Assembly (NCBI RefSeq): GCF_027925525.1
Contig: NZ_BSDJ01000017.1
Location: 62,001 to 126,000 of the forward strand
Direction: 5' to 3'
Origin: Paenibacillus tyrphae
GTDB taxonomy: Bacteria > Bacillota > Bacilli > Paenibacillales > NBRC-103111
Length of the DNA stretch: 64,000 bases
This document shows, piece by piece, positions 25,585 through 34,841 of the stretch. Made by a program: the position numbers and the translations under genes. Position 1 is the first letter of the stretch; each line of letters opens with the position of its first letter. Below the pieces are notes generated by a model. It was not told the origin of the DNA. It was given only the letters and a program-made list of their open reading frames with translations, and made no database searches.

Positions 25585-28104
25585 TTATTGCTCTGCTAAA
25601 AAAGAAATACCATCCAAAGAAATATATTGTTTACAATTAATCGATCCGATTTTTACAGCTCCATCGGCTTCTATGTGGAGCGAGCAAATGCCTGTAGAAG
25701 ATCCATCAAATGTAAAAAGGGCCAAATTAGTCCGGTTTTTAGGACGATACAAAGCAGGAAGGTAGAACAGAACCGTGAAAGTTGAAGTTGATCCGCCTCG
25801 TATTACTCCTGAGAGATGTACACTCCCAAATTGGTCCTTATAATAACCCGGGTTGGAATAACCGCTTCCTTCACTTACCCACCCATTCAACAACGTCGGT
25901 GTGATCCATTGCCCCTGTACTTTTTGGGCTTTCGTATTCTCCAATAAGCTAACCCGCGCCAGCAGATCGGCCTGATTTGCTGCCAACATGTCAACGACGG
26001 TTTTCACATTACCGGCATATTCACCTTGAATGGCTAGAACATTGCAGGTCAGAGCGTATTGATCAAGAGCAAGATAAGTAACAGTATAAACTGCTAATGG
26101 GTCATATCCTCCCTTATCGCCTACGTTCATTAACCAATCTCCGTTTGCTTGTAATCCTGTCATATCGCCCTTCTGAGCAATAATGTAATCATTCGTTGTT
26201 TTTTCATTTTTATAGAGGGTTAAATATTTCTCTACACGATTTTTTAGCACAGCGGGATAACCCGCCGCATTTATATTGTACTTCCGGCTTCCGCCGTCAT
26301 AAGCAGGAGTCGTTCCCTCGCGAACAATCATCCCGTTACCAACTTCGACCTGATTCAGTCCCTCGCGAAACGTTACCCCGCCTTCTGCGGCGATTTCTTC
26401 GACCACTGGGGTGGCAAGTTGGTACTGAAATTTGTAGGGCTTGTAACCGTAGTTGCGAGCCATCGTTGTTGGCAAGGTTTGCGATGTATCAATTGACGAC
26501 CCCGGATATGCCTGTCCTATTTGCACCCAAGCCTTATTTAAATTATCAGACCTGTTGTACGGAATGTTATTTGCTTTTTCCCATTCAAACATACGCCAAC
26601 CATTAACATATGCCTTTATTTCTTCTTTCGAGGGTTTATACGAATCACCCCAGCCGCTATCTACATTGGAAACAGATATATAAAAGTTATCAGACTCCCA
26701 AGGACGGTAAAGCCACTGGTCCGCTTCAGTTATATTATCGGCTGATGCACCTGTCATAATTTTACCGTCGTATTTTACAGCGACTTTGAAATCGTTAAAG
26801 TTATGAGGTGGCACTTTGCAAACGATAAGTTTATATCCAGACACTCCATTTGAAATGTCCCATGTAGACAAATTACCATCTAAATTTATTGTCTTAAGCC
26901 TCGCATTCTTCCACATCTTCCCGTCTCTCTGAAATAACGTATCGCAGATCGTTCCTCCTATATTAGATGCTAGTTGGGTGTTGGGGAAGAACAGGTAGTC
27001 ATCTTGACGAGGTTTGAACGTTTTTGATACTGATCCAAGGGAAAGCATCGGATATTCTAAGTTACCGGACTTCGACTTATCATTTGCCTTTATCACATAC
27101 GCTAACTTGGTATGCGGACCACAGTTGAATGTAAACGAATTATTAGTTGTATACCCACGAATCAAAGTAGTGTAGTCTGTTGTGGATATTCCATGATACA
27201 TATTCGTTAGTTTGTCAACCGAAAGGGAATAGTTTGTATTAGGGATACATTGAAACTCAAAAGCAGCGAAGTCGCCATCGCCACCTGAGTAAAAAGTGAT
27301 TTTATACGAATCAGAAGGTACCGCTTTAGACCCTGATGTAATTCTAGTCCACTCCGTAAACGGCGGCAGCAGATTTTCCCCGTACTTGATAACATAAGGC
27401 GAGTAAATGCTTTTCATATCATCAACGTACGACCATTTCGCGGAAATCTGTTCCGGCGTCATGCTGTCGATAGCGCTGTACTCAGCTTGCGTAATTTCGT
27501 AAATTCGGACACCGTCAAAAAATGCGTATTGATCAATAGCACCATTTACAAGTAAGCTGACATTGACAGTTGTATCGGAGGCGGGATTCACTTTCCGGTA
27601 AGCTATGCTGAACTTCGTCTTATCCGACACCGTATTCGATTGCCCAAAAGAATCCAAGCTTATAAATGCCAGGGAGGCATTTCCATTCTTTATATCTGCT
27701 ACAACAAGGTAATATTTCCCTGCCTTAAATGTTTGACCCGTTCGAACAATGCCTCCCGAGGTCGAAGTAATGCTCACCTTGAGCGATTGTAACCCGTAAG
27801 CTTTGTTTGCCGTATCAAACACTGTGGTAGATTGAAAATTACTCCACCCGGTCGGGTTGCTTTCAAAATTCCCATCCCGTCCCAGCAAATTCACCAGCGT
27901 CCGGCCCTTGATGCAAACATTCTCCAGCGGCGCCGTCCGCTTCGCATCCACAACCTGCAAACCATATCTCAAATTCACCTGTTCAGGGGGTGGACTTGTC
28001 ATACTATTCTCATACGCATCCTTTAGCCCCTGCTCGATCCGGTTCATGTCCTGCTCGGTCACCGTATCATCAAGCTGCCAGTTCGTCTTGGCCTCGTACG
28101 CCAT
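25585..28104 (-). CDS. Tail fibre / receptor-binding protein candidate, paralogue B
   Basis: 839 aa, full-length paralogue of the protein at 22452-25058. Shared blocks include MAYEAKTNWQLDDTVTEQDM, GRTLVNLLGRDGNFE, the STMTPEQ-like SMTPEQISAKWSYVDD, SKEEIKAYVNGWRMFEWE, WITPTLLNGWVSEGSG and the end SLDGISFLAEQ. The centres diverge strongly. Such N- and C-terminally conserved, centrally variable pairs are typical of receptor-binding proteins under diversifying selection. It lies 2 bp after the short gene at 28107, so it belongs to the tail operon. Confidence 0.77.
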   Translation of the reverse strand: MAYEAKTNWQLDDTVTEQDMNRIEQGLKDAYENSMTSPPPEQVNLRYGLQVVDAKRTAPLENVCIKGRTLVNLLGRDGNFESNPTGWSNFQSTTVFDTANKAYGLQSLKVSITSTSGGIVRTGQTFKAGKYYLVVADIKNGNASLAFISLDSFGQSNTVSDKTKFSIAYRKVNPASDTTVNVSLLVNGAIDQYAFFDGVRIYEITQAEYSAIDSMTPEQISAKWSYVDDMKSIYSPYVIKYGENLLPPFTEWTRITSGSKAVPSDSYKITFYSGGDGDFAAFEFQCIPNTNYSLSVDKLTNMYHGISTTDYTTLIRGYTTNNSFTFNCGPHTKLAYVIKANDKSKSGNLEYPMLSLGSVSKTFKPRQDDYLFFPNTQLASNIGGTICDTLFQRDGKMWKNARLKTINLDGNLSTWDISNGVSGYKLIVCKVPPHNFNDFKVAVKYDGKIMTGASADNITEADQWLYRPWESDNFYISVSNVDSGWGDSYKPSKEEIKAYVNGWRMFEWEKANNIPYNRSDNLNKAWVQIGQAYPGSSIDTSQTLPTTMARNYGYKPYKFQYQLATPVVEEIAAEGGVTFREGLNQVEVGNGMIVREGTTPAYDGGSRKYNINAAGYPAVLKNRVEKYLTLYKNEKTTNDYIIAQKGDMTGLQANGDWLMNVGDKGGYDPLAVYTVTYLALDQYALTCNVLAIQGEYAGNVKTVVDMLAANQADLLARVSLLENTKAQKVQGQWITPTLLNGWVSEGSGYSNPGYYKDQFGSVHLSGVIRGGSTSTFTVLFYLPALYRPKNRTNLALFTFDGSSTGICSLHIEADGAVKIGSINCKQYISLDGISFLAEQ

Positions 28105-28106
28105 CC

Positions 28107-28388
28107 CTACACCTCCTTCACGGTCACCGTATGCCTGATCACCGTATCACTCGTAATCGGCACATACGCTTCGTTAGAACTTACCACTTGCCCTTTATTG
28201 CTTTTGAGCTCAATCAAAGTCACCTCAGCCACCGATCCGGCAGGAATCATATACTCCAGCTCCACGATACTAGCTTCCACTTTTTTGATCCGGAACGTAT
28301 CGATCTCGTAACTCCCGTTCAGGACTACCTTAGCAATTTGCGTATTCGTAAATTGAGCCAGCTCGCTCAAAAACGTCGTAGGAATCAT
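28107..28388 (-). CDS. Small tail protein ('ketopantoate hydroxymethyltransferase'-labelled phage family)
   Basis: 93 aa from the ATG at 28388, which overlaps the stop of the upstream xkdU-like gene by four bases. It begins MIPTTFLSELAQFTNTQIAK and is beta-rich. Members of this phage family are often mislabelled ketopantoate hydroxymethyltransferase in databases although they have no enzyme residues. Position between baseplate and fibre genes suggests a baseplate-to-fibre connector. Confidence 0.7.
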   Translation of the reverse strand: MIPTTFLSELAQFTNTQIAKVVLNGSYEIDTFRIKKVEASIVELEYMIPAGSVAEVTLIELKSNKGQVVSSNEAYVPITSDTVIRHTVTVKEV

Positions 28389-28969
28389 TTTACCTGTACC
28401 TCCTTGCCACGATTGGCGAATGGGGTGCTGCCCAGCTTCCACGTCGTAGAAAGCCGGGTCATCCGGGTAAGCGGCGTTTTCCAAATGTGCTCCTCCAGCC
28501 CGACGCGGTCGGCCAGAGAAGTCGCCTGGTTGTATACAAGGTTCGCCGGCTTAACGATTTGGACCGTATGCTCGATCTCCTTGAAATACGCCGCATCGGG
28601 TACACCCATCGTAATTTTCAAAATAAAATTTTGCCCGTCCACTTCCACCTTCGCCACGCCCTGCCCGATGAGGGAATCCAACCGGCTTTGCAGGTAGCGG
28701 ACGGTAAATGGCGGACGTGTAGAATAACGGTTAATCAGCCGGTTGCGCCGGAACTCCAGCGTCTCCGCTGCCGAATCCGCGCGGATGCCGACCATGTCCT
28801 CCCGCCGTTTGATCACCCATTCCTGCGCCGTCGTGACGAACTGGTTATCCAAAAACTGCCGGACCGCTTGGGCTATCGCCTCGATTTCCTCGTCCTCGGT
28901 CCGGGTCAGCTCCTTCATTTCCTTGATGTCGTGAAAATGCTCCGGCAAATAGTCCATCAGCTTAGGCAT
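28385..28969 (-). CDS. xkdU: Baseplate/tail protein, XkdU / YmfQ-like (DUF2313)
   Basis: 194 aa. It starts MPKLMDYLPEHFHDIKEMKE and contains AQEWVIKRREDMVGI and RRNRLINRYSTRPPFTVRYL, the pattern of the YmfQ/XkdU tail family that sits next to the gp47/J baseplate protein in Myo-like tails. Its start lies within the last 8 bp of the baseplate J gene. Confidence 0.85.
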   Translation of the reverse strand: MPKLMDYLPEHFHDIKEMKELTRTEDEEIEAIAQAVRQFLDNQFVTTAQEWVIKRREDMVGIRADSAAETLEFRRNRLINRYSTRPPFTVRYLQSRLDSLIGQGVAKVEVDGQNFILKITMGVPDAAYFKEIEHTVQIVKPANLVYNQATSLADRVGLEEHIWKTPLTRMTRLSTTWKLGSTPFANRGKEVQVK

Positions 28970-30041
28970 GCAGCTTCACCTGCCCCATCTGCGGGATTTT
29001 CTCCGTGGACAAAGTAATGTTCGCCGTCTCGCCATTCAGGCGGGTACCCTTCACGTCGTTCACCCCGGATACGGTCAAAATCCTTGCGTCGATCTGGCTG
29101 ATCCGGACGATCAGCTGCGATTCCTCCGCCCAGGTTTGCCGCAAGCCGAGCAAATAGGACGAAATCGCGGCCTCAATCTCCCCCTGCACCTGCCCCACGG
29201 TCACACCGGAAGCAAGCGTAACCGTCGTCTCCACGTCGATCTTTACGTGTTGAACGCCATCAATCGTGACCGTATGGCCCATCGGAGCCAGTCCCCAGCC
29301 TTTGCCCTGGTTCACCGTAGGGTCAATGGCCGTCTGGACCTCTTCGATCAAAGCGGCGGACGGCGGATTAAAATCGCTGCCCAACAAAGTACATTTGACC
29401 GTCCCGCCTCCCTGCCACGCCGGGAAGATTTTAACGCCGCCAACGCCGGGAATATTGCCGATCTTTTGTTTGTAATCCGCCACGTTGCCCCCGAACGGCT
29501 TCTCCTTCTGCCCTTGGAAAAACCGCTTCCGAAGTGCCTCGTCTGTCTCCTCGTCCTCTCCCGGGACAAGGACGTCAGCCAATTCAGCGCGGACAAGTCC
29601 GGCGATATAATCGATGGGCAGCAGCGTGCCGAAATAATGGTTTCCCGTGACGCCGGCCGTTTCGCATTCCAGCTCGAACACGCCAGCCGCAATGCGGCGA
29701 ACAACCGCATACCGCAGATCCCCGGCACCGAACCGGCTGCCGACAGGCACATCCGCCAGTGCGTCGGCATTCCCGTAAAATAGCCCCTTGCGGCGCGCTT
29801 TGCTGGCCTTTTCACGTTCAACGCCGAATTCGGCCGTACGCCGTTCCAAAAATTCACCGCTCGACGTATCCGCAAGCGAAAGGTTCAGATTCGTATCCAG
29901 CTGAAAATACATCTCCGTCAGCTCCAAAGCCGCCGGCGCAAGGGCGTCATAGATGATGCTGCCCTCCCGCTTGTCCACGTCTGCCGGCACACGGGAAAGC
30001 ATCCGGTTCAAAATCGTTTGAAACGTCTGATGTTCATACAC
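28962..30041 (-). CDS. xkdT: Baseplate J / gp47 family protein
   Basis: 359 aa, wedge component of the contractile baseplate. YEHQTFQTILNRMLSRVPAD and VDKREGSIIYDALAPAALEL are the standard opening of XkdT-type baseplate J proteins, followed by EFLERRTAEFGVEREKASKA and NIPGVGGVKIFPAWQGGG. It is normal in length and shares overlaps with both neighbours. Confidence 0.93.
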   Translation of the reverse strand: MYEHQTFQTILNRMLSRVPADVDKREGSIIYDALAPAALELTEMYFQLDTNLNLSLADTSSGEFLERRTAEFGVEREKASKARRKGLFYGNADALADVPVGSRFGAGDLRYAVVRRIAAGVFELECETAGVTGNHYFGTLLPIDYIAGLVRAELADVLVPGEDEETDEALRKRFFQGQKEKPFGGNVADYKQKIGNIPGVGGVKIFPAWQGGGTVKCTLLGSDFNPPSAALIEEVQTAIDPTVNQGKGWGLAPMGHTVTIDGVQHVKIDVETTVTLASGVTVGQVQGEIEAAISSYLLGLRQTWAEESQLIVRISQIDARILTVSGVNDVKGTRLNGETANITLSTEKIPQMGQVKLHA

Positions 30042-30444
30042 CCGCTCCCACCCCTTTCGTCATCTCAAAACTGCCGTATTGCGATACGACGGTGAACGAA
30101 GCCGAAGCTTCGTCCCCCATAACCGTGATCCGCATGTCCTGCACATCCCTGATCCGGTCATCCTGCATAAGCGCCGCCCGGATGCGCCGATAAAGCTCCG
30201 CCTGCACAAAAGCGGGCTCTCGTCCAAGCAATCCGGCGAACTCGCGGCCATAATTGCCACTATAGATCAAATGCTCAAAACGCTCCGTCTCCAAAATGAG
30301 CTGCGCAGCCTGCTTGACCGCGTCCAATCCGTCGGTCATACCGACGATCCGGTTCGTCGCATTATCCAACCGGTAAGTCCGGCTGGGAAGCTGCGTAACT
30401 TCCACGTTCCGGTTGTTTCCCAGCACACCGCCTTGCGGAATCAT
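30034..30444 (-). CDS. xkdS: Baseplate wedge protein, XkdS-like (DUF2634)
   Basis: 136 aa. TYRLDNATNRIVGMTDGLDA then VKQAAQLILETERFEHLIYS and YGREFAGLLGREPAFVQAE match the DUF2634/gp25-like lysozyme-fold wedge family of PBSX-type tails. Its start overlaps the stop of the upstream xkdR-like gene, and its end overlaps xkdT. Confidence 0.9.
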   Translation of the reverse strand: MIPQGGVLGNNRNVEVTQLPSRTYRLDNATNRIVGMTDGLDAVKQAAQLILETERFEHLIYSGNYGREFAGLLGREPAFVQAELYRRIRAALMQDDRIRDVQDMRITVMGDEASASFTVVSQYGSFEMTKGVGAGV

Positions 30445-30740
30445 GCCGTCACCACCCGATCTACAACGACGTACTGCTCCCCGCCCTGCATGCGAAGCAA
30501 AATGACAGTGTTACCCGCTTTCAGGCCTTCCCGGATGACGATCTCCTGTCCCCCCATCGTTACCCGATAGTCCGTCAGTTGCTCCGGAACAATTAAAAAA
30601 TCCTCTGTCAGCGTAAACCGTTGGTCAATGGTTACACTCAGAGGACTTTCGCTTGCTACCGTTCCATACAATACGGATACCGGATTGCCCGCCTCGACGG
30701 CATCGAGACCGGCTTGCTTGATAAGATTTAAAAGTCCCAT
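30441..30740 (-). CDS. xkdR: Tail protein, XkdR-like (DUF2577)
   Basis: 99 aa. MGLLNLIKQAGLDAVEAGNP then VSVLYGTVASESPLSVTIDQ is the DUF2577 (XkdR) opening, and the remainder forms an OB-like beta barrel (VILLRMQGGEQYVVVDRV). It lies between the hub and wedge genes, as in PBSX. Probably part of the spike or hub assembly. Confidence 0.88.
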   Translation of the reverse strand: MGLLNLIKQAGLDAVEAGNPVSVLYGTVASESPLSVTIDQRFTLTEDFLIVPEQLTDYRVTMGGQEIVIREGLKAGNTVILLRMQGGEQYVVVDRVVTA

Positions 30741-30742
30741 TC

Positions 30743-31726
30743 CTACCTCTCCCCAATGCGAATGTCGATTAATTCCAAGCTCATCGTATGCTCGACACTG
30801 CCGTCAAATTTATGCGTACATTCGTTGACCAAAAAGCGTTGGTTCAATCCCAGCTCTTCCATGTTAATGGAAACGTAGCAGCCGGCCCGCACGCGGATAT
30901 CCCCAAGAGCGTCGATCGAAAACGACCTTTGCTCACGGTTTTTCAGTTGAATCAGATTGTCCAGCATTTCTTTGACTTTTTCGACGCTTACCTTTTCGTC
31001 GACGGTCTGATAATGCTGAAGCAGCCCCCATTTGGCGATGGTTCGGCTGTCTTGAACAATGTATAGCTCTCTCTTTCCGGATTCTTTATTGTCCCGGACG
31101 ATCTTGATCTTGTTGCTGGCGTTCTCGAGCGACCGTTTTTGCTTGTAATCGTAAACAAGGCTCGTGTCTCCAAGTGAAAAATTCAAAGCCATGGTCTCAA
31201 CATCGCGAAGCGTCAACTCTCCGAAATCGTCAAAGAGGACGTAAATTTTTTTCGTGGCGATTAACGTCTTGTCAAGCGCTTTGAAAATGATATCAAGCAG
31301 CTTCGTGTTGTTTTCGCTAAGCCCCGGGATGACGTGCTTTGTATCGTCCAGCTTCCCAAGCTTCAATCCAAAATCTTTGCCGATGCGTTCCACCACTTGC
31401 GTTGCCGTTACATTCGAGAGCACGTAAGAGTCATTTGCAAGCAAATAACGCATTTGATCGTAGGCCGTAATCTGTACGGTTTCCTCTCTCCCGCTCTCAA
31501 TGGAGAAAATATAGCCGTAAAACACATTGCGGCCGTCTTGTCTGACCCGAACAATGTCGCCGAGGTTGTACTTGAATTCTTTCGCTTCGTAGAAACCGCC
31601 CTTAATCAAGGTCATTTCAAGACTTGAAGCTTGCCCGACTCGGGCGGTTTTAAATGTCGCTTCAGAGACGATCCCCGAAAGGTCCCATAAGAAACCGTCC
31701 TTGTTATCGATTTCGATCTGGAGCAT
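30743..31726 (-). CDS. xkdQ: Tail hub protein, XkdQ-like (late control D type)
   Basis: 327 aa. The VRQDGRNVFYGYIFSIESGR stretch and QITAYDQMRYLLANDSYVLS are hallmarks of XkdQ/gpD hub proteins that join the tube to the spike. The middle region (LENASNKIKIVRDNKESGKR) and the C-terminal FLVNECTHKFDGSVEHTMSL complete the family pattern. Confidence 0.9.
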   Translation of the reverse strand: MLQIEIDNKDGFLWDLSGIVSEATFKTARVGQASSLEMTLIKGGFYEAKEFKYNLGDIVRVRQDGRNVFYGYIFSIESGREETVQITAYDQMRYLLANDSYVLSNVTATQVVERIGKDFGLKLGKLDDTKHVIPGLSENNTKLLDIIFKALDKTLIATKKIYVLFDDFGELTLRDVETMALNFSLGDTSLVYDYKQKRSLENASNKIKIVRDNKESGKRELYIVQDSRTIAKWGLLQHYQTVDEKVSVEKVKEMLDNLIQLKNREQRSFSIDALGDIRVRAGCYVSINMEELGLNQRFLVNECTHKFDGSVEHTMSLELIDIRIGER

Positions 31727-31738
31727 GACGGTCCCCCT

Positions 31739-32527
31739 TTACTTTGGCGGCAGTTTCAGTACCGTGCCGTTTCGGATACCTTCCACTTCCGAATCCGAAA
31801 TCCCATTAAACTCTTGGATTTCGCGGGCACGCGCACTGTCGCCGTAGTACTTTGTAGATATTTTCGTAAGACTGTCCCCGTCTTGGAAGATGTGCGTCTC
31901 CGGCATGACCCCTTCGTTCGGGCGGTCAGGCTGCTGCTGAACGAGAACGGTCTCCCCTTTGGCGTTCACAACGGGCTGAACATTTCTGGCGGAGTAAAAG
32001 ACGTATTCCTTAAGCGACAGCGAATATTCGATATCGCCTGGGGAACCGGCAACTTCCTTCCATTCGAACTTTTCGATCGAAGCCGGAAAGTTAAGGTCTC
32101 GATCGCTGGCGTTATCCAGTTTGCCGTCTTCGCGACCGCGTCGAACAATATACATAAAACGAATGGGATGCTTGGTTTCCATCCATTTACGAATATCTTT
32201 AACGTATTTCATCGGGTCATGAATTCCATCTCTAAGATACAGATACTTCGGATTCGGAGTCAGCTCCGGAATTCCCTGTACAATAAACGGATAGTTGTGC
32301 GATTTTGAGGGAAAAAAGCTGCTGAAGCTGACCGTTTTCAGCCTCGGGCTCTGAATGACATTAATTTCGCCCGCACGCGTCTCCTCTGTCCCCCCGCCTT
32401 TGCCAACAATGTTGTACGTCTTCCCTTGACCTTCTTCCGAAATTTCGATCGATTCCGGGTTGACCGGCAGCCTCCAACCTTCAGCCTGATTATTAAAGCT
32501 CAAATAAATAAAATAATGGTCTTCCAT
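31739..32527 (-). CDS. xkdP: LysM-containing tail protein, XkdP-like
   Basis: 262 aa. The N-terminal part (YFIYLSFNNQAEGWRLPVNP, PRLKTVSFSSFFPSKSH) is the XkdP domain and the C-terminal 55 residues are a LysM module (THIFQDGDSLTKISTKYYGD) that binds peptidoglycan or organises the hub. I chose the ATG at 32527, which forms TGATG with the tape-measure stop; a GTG one codon upstream is an alternative. Confidence 0.9.
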   Translation of the reverse strand: MEDHYFIYLSFNNQAEGWRLPVNPESIEISEEGQGKTYNIVGKGGGTEETRAGEINVIQSPRLKTVSFSSFFPSKSHNYPFIVQGIPELTPNPKYLYLRDGIHDPMKYVKDIRKWMETKHPIRFMYIVRRGREDGKLDNASDRDLNFPASIEKFEWKEVAGSPGDIEYSLSLKEYVFYSARNVQPVVNAKGETVLVQQQPDRPNEGVMPETHIFQDGDSLTKISTKYYGDSARAREIQEFNGISDSEVEGIRNGTVLKLPPK

Positions 32528-34614
32528 CACGCGTACACCCCTTGAGCGGAATTTGCGATTTCACGCGACATCACTTCTTCGATGCGCCGGATCATTTCGT
32601 TCGCATCGGTCGGTTGGTGAATATCCCCTGTGGTCACCTGTACGGTTGGTGTCAGCGTTACAAAGTTTTGGATGCTTTGAATTTCAGCCAAGTCCCGCAT
32701 GACCTCCAAGTCCTCGCTAGAGATATCGACCGTATTGTTGATTTCACCGATCGAGTTCACGTGGTTAATGTTAGGAAGCTGGGCACCGGGTTGTTTGGCT
32801 GAAGGGGCGTTTTTGCCTTTCCAAAGGTTACTCATGTCCTCAACCTTGCCTCCACCGAAATTCATAGCGTTTGCTGCAAAGTTTTGCCCCTCGCTGAAGG
32901 CTTGGGTTAGATCCTTTTGTTCCCATCGGAGATTCGATAAATCTACCGTGCCTGTCTTTGGTTCCGGTTTAAGGTTGTCAACCCATTCGCTTTCGAATTT
33001 ACCGATAAGAGAAAATTTACTGCCGGTAATTGTATTAACTTTCTCAATTAACCAGTTTAACCCTGTAATAGCCGCATTGATAAAAGTGGTTAAATTTTCA
33101 GACACGCTTTTTAACAAATCGTAAAAAAGTTTCTTAAAAGCATATCCCGGCTCATTCCAAACGTTGGCGAAAAACTCGGCAACGGCAATTATGACATTCC
33201 AAAACAAAGCAATTTGGTTATAAATGGCAGCGAAAAGACTGAAAAATAATCCTGCAACAAAACCAACGACTTGACCGGTGGATACTCCAAATTGATTCAG
33301 TATTTCCATAAGCAATACGAGCACTCCGATTATTAAGAACACAGGCCATAAAGCAGAAAACCATTGAATTAACCAAATACCTGCGAGAACCAAGAGAACG
33401 ATACCAAGAGCAAGCAATACATTTTGTACAAGACCAAGATGATCCAAAATAAAGCGGGCAAAAACGGCAACCCCTTGAGCGATAGCATTGAGTCCGGCTT
33501 GCAAACCGTCGAAAAAGGGCTGGAATTTTCCGGATTCAAAAGCTTCATTAATTAATGTAATCACAGGAAGCAGCGCCGTTAAAGCCGCTTGACCCGTTTC
33601 AGTCAGGGCGTTTTTGAAGTTGTTCATCATCGTCCCTACTTGATTCACGGGACTTTTGGAAATTTTATCATAGGCGGCCTGCCCCATATTGTTCTTTTCG
33701 AGGAGTTTGTCCAAGGCCGTAATAGCTCCGCCAACATCGCCCTTTTCCAAAAGCTTGTCCAACTTGAGATCTTTCACTTGATTTTTGTCCATCCCAAACC
33801 GTTTGGCTATAGAATCCATCGAAGCCGTATCTCCGCTAAACACGTCTTTTACGGCTTCTCCGTTTGCTTTAAGTCCCTTTTTCTCCGGATCGAATATAGC
33901 CAGACGCTGAGCAATGTTGTTCAGTTTGCTGATCTGATCCGAGTTCTGAGCAACAGACATGAACGACAAGGAGTTGGACAAATACTCATTTGCATCTTCC
34001 CCGGCAGTCAATGCTTCTTTCTTGAACTTTTCAAACATGGCCGTGCCTACTTTATCATTGCCAGACTTGGCAATGAACATATCTTTTTGGTTTTGCTGCT
34101 CCATCGCACTGCCGACGGTTGCTTGATATATTTTCTCTGGATCAATCATAGAACCTGCCTTGGCTCCGAGTTTAGAAAATGATTCCTTGAATTTCGGCGC
34201 CAGCGCTTTGATGCCCTGACCGAGCGCTTTGAAACTCTGACCAAGGGCATGGAGACCACTTCTTATCTTTGCCTCTATAAGTCCAGCGACTAAAGTGGCC
34301 TGAAAAATAGGCTTACTTGTAATTACACGCAAAAGCCCCTTTTCGAGCGATTTCATAGTCGATCTTAGAAAGCTCGGAATCTGTGTAACAGCCGCGGAAC
34401 CTACTCTAGAAATAGTATCGTTAGCCATAAAAGCTAATCGATACATTCCCTGCCCGATTGCATTGATTCCGCTTCTCACTTTTACCTCAATGAGACCCGC
34501 TATAACTAAAGGCCTAAAGACAGGCTTGCTCGTGATTACATGCACTAATCCTTTTTCAAGCGACCGTCCAAACGCCGTTGCCGTACGTTCAAAAATTTTG
34601 AGACCAAAATTCAC
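32527..34614 (-). CDS. xkdO: Tail tape measure protein with duplicated N-terminal segment
   Basis: 695 aa. Sets tail length and is ejected or extended through the tube. After a helical N-terminus it has strongly hydrophobic segments (VLLALGIVLLVLAGIWLIQW, FLIIGVLVLLMEIL, VGFVAGLFFSLFAAIYNQIA) typical of tape measures. Residues about 18-62 (RSLEKGLVHVITSKPVFRP...) and 89-133 (KSLEKGLLRVITSKPIFQA...) are a tandem-like internal repeat. It is short for a long tail: by the usual rule of ~0.15 nm per residue this gives a tail of roughly 100 nm. It is less GC-rich than neighbouring genes. Confidence 0.88.
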   Translation of the reverse strand: MNFGLKIFERTATAFGRSLEKGLVHVITSKPVFRPLVIAGLIEVKVRSGINAIGQGMYRLAFMANDTISRVGSAAVTQIPSFLRSTMKSLEKGLLRVITSKPIFQATLVAGLIEAKIRSGLHALGQSFKALGQGIKALAPKFKESFSKLGAKAGSMIDPEKIYQATVGSAMEQQNQKDMFIAKSGNDKVGTAMFEKFKKEALTAGEDANEYLSNSLSFMSVAQNSDQISKLNNIAQRLAIFDPEKKGLKANGEAVKDVFSGDTASMDSIAKRFGMDKNQVKDLKLDKLLEKGDVGGAITALDKLLEKNNMGQAAYDKISKSPVNQVGTMMNNFKNALTETGQAALTALLPVITLINEAFESGKFQPFFDGLQAGLNAIAQGVAVFARFILDHLGLVQNVLLALGIVLLVLAGIWLIQWFSALWPVFLIIGVLVLLMEILNQFGVSTGQVVGFVAGLFFSLFAAIYNQIALFWNVIIAVAEFFANVWNEPGYAFKKLFYDLLKSVSENLTTFINAAITGLNWLIEKVNTITGSKFSLIGKFESEWVDNLKPEPKTGTVDLSNLRWEQKDLTQAFSEGQNFAANAMNFGGGKVEDMSNLWKGKNAPSAKQPGAQLPNINHVNSIGEINNTVDISSEDLEVMRDLAEIQSIQNFVTLTPTVQVTTGDIHQPTDANEMIRRIEEVMSREIANSAQGVYA

Positions 34615-34667
34615 ATCCCTACCTCCTTTCTACAACCTAAAAAGAAGCGCCTCCTAAGAGACGCTCA

Positions 34668-34841
34668 TCATAACCCTTTTTTAGCGCGGGCGCGCTTTTC
34701 CTTTTCCACCCGTACGTCGATCATGGCGTAGATCGCGGCCCTTTCGTGCCGCGACATCGCCATGAGATCTTGCGGTAAAATGTGAAGCTCGTGGAGGGCA
34801 TAGTAGGCGTAATTCGCCTCGCCTGCGCCCTCGTTGATCAG
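34668..34841 (-). CDS. C-terminal extension of the tail assembly chaperone, reached by -1 frameshift
   Basis: Reading from the slip point gives LINEGAGEANYAYYALHELH then ILPQDLMAMSRHERAAIYAM and IDVRVEKEKRARAKKGL, 57 aa, with no start codon of its own. The -1 frame opens exactly at the A-AAA-AAC heptamer (34841-34847) of the upstream chaperone gene. The frameshift product would be 197 aa. This is the G/GT arrangement of long-tailed phages. The overlap with the tape-measure leader is small. Confidence 0.8.
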   Translation of the reverse strand: MINEGAGEANYAYYALHELHILPQDLMAMSRHERAAIYAMIDVRVEKEKRARAKKGL

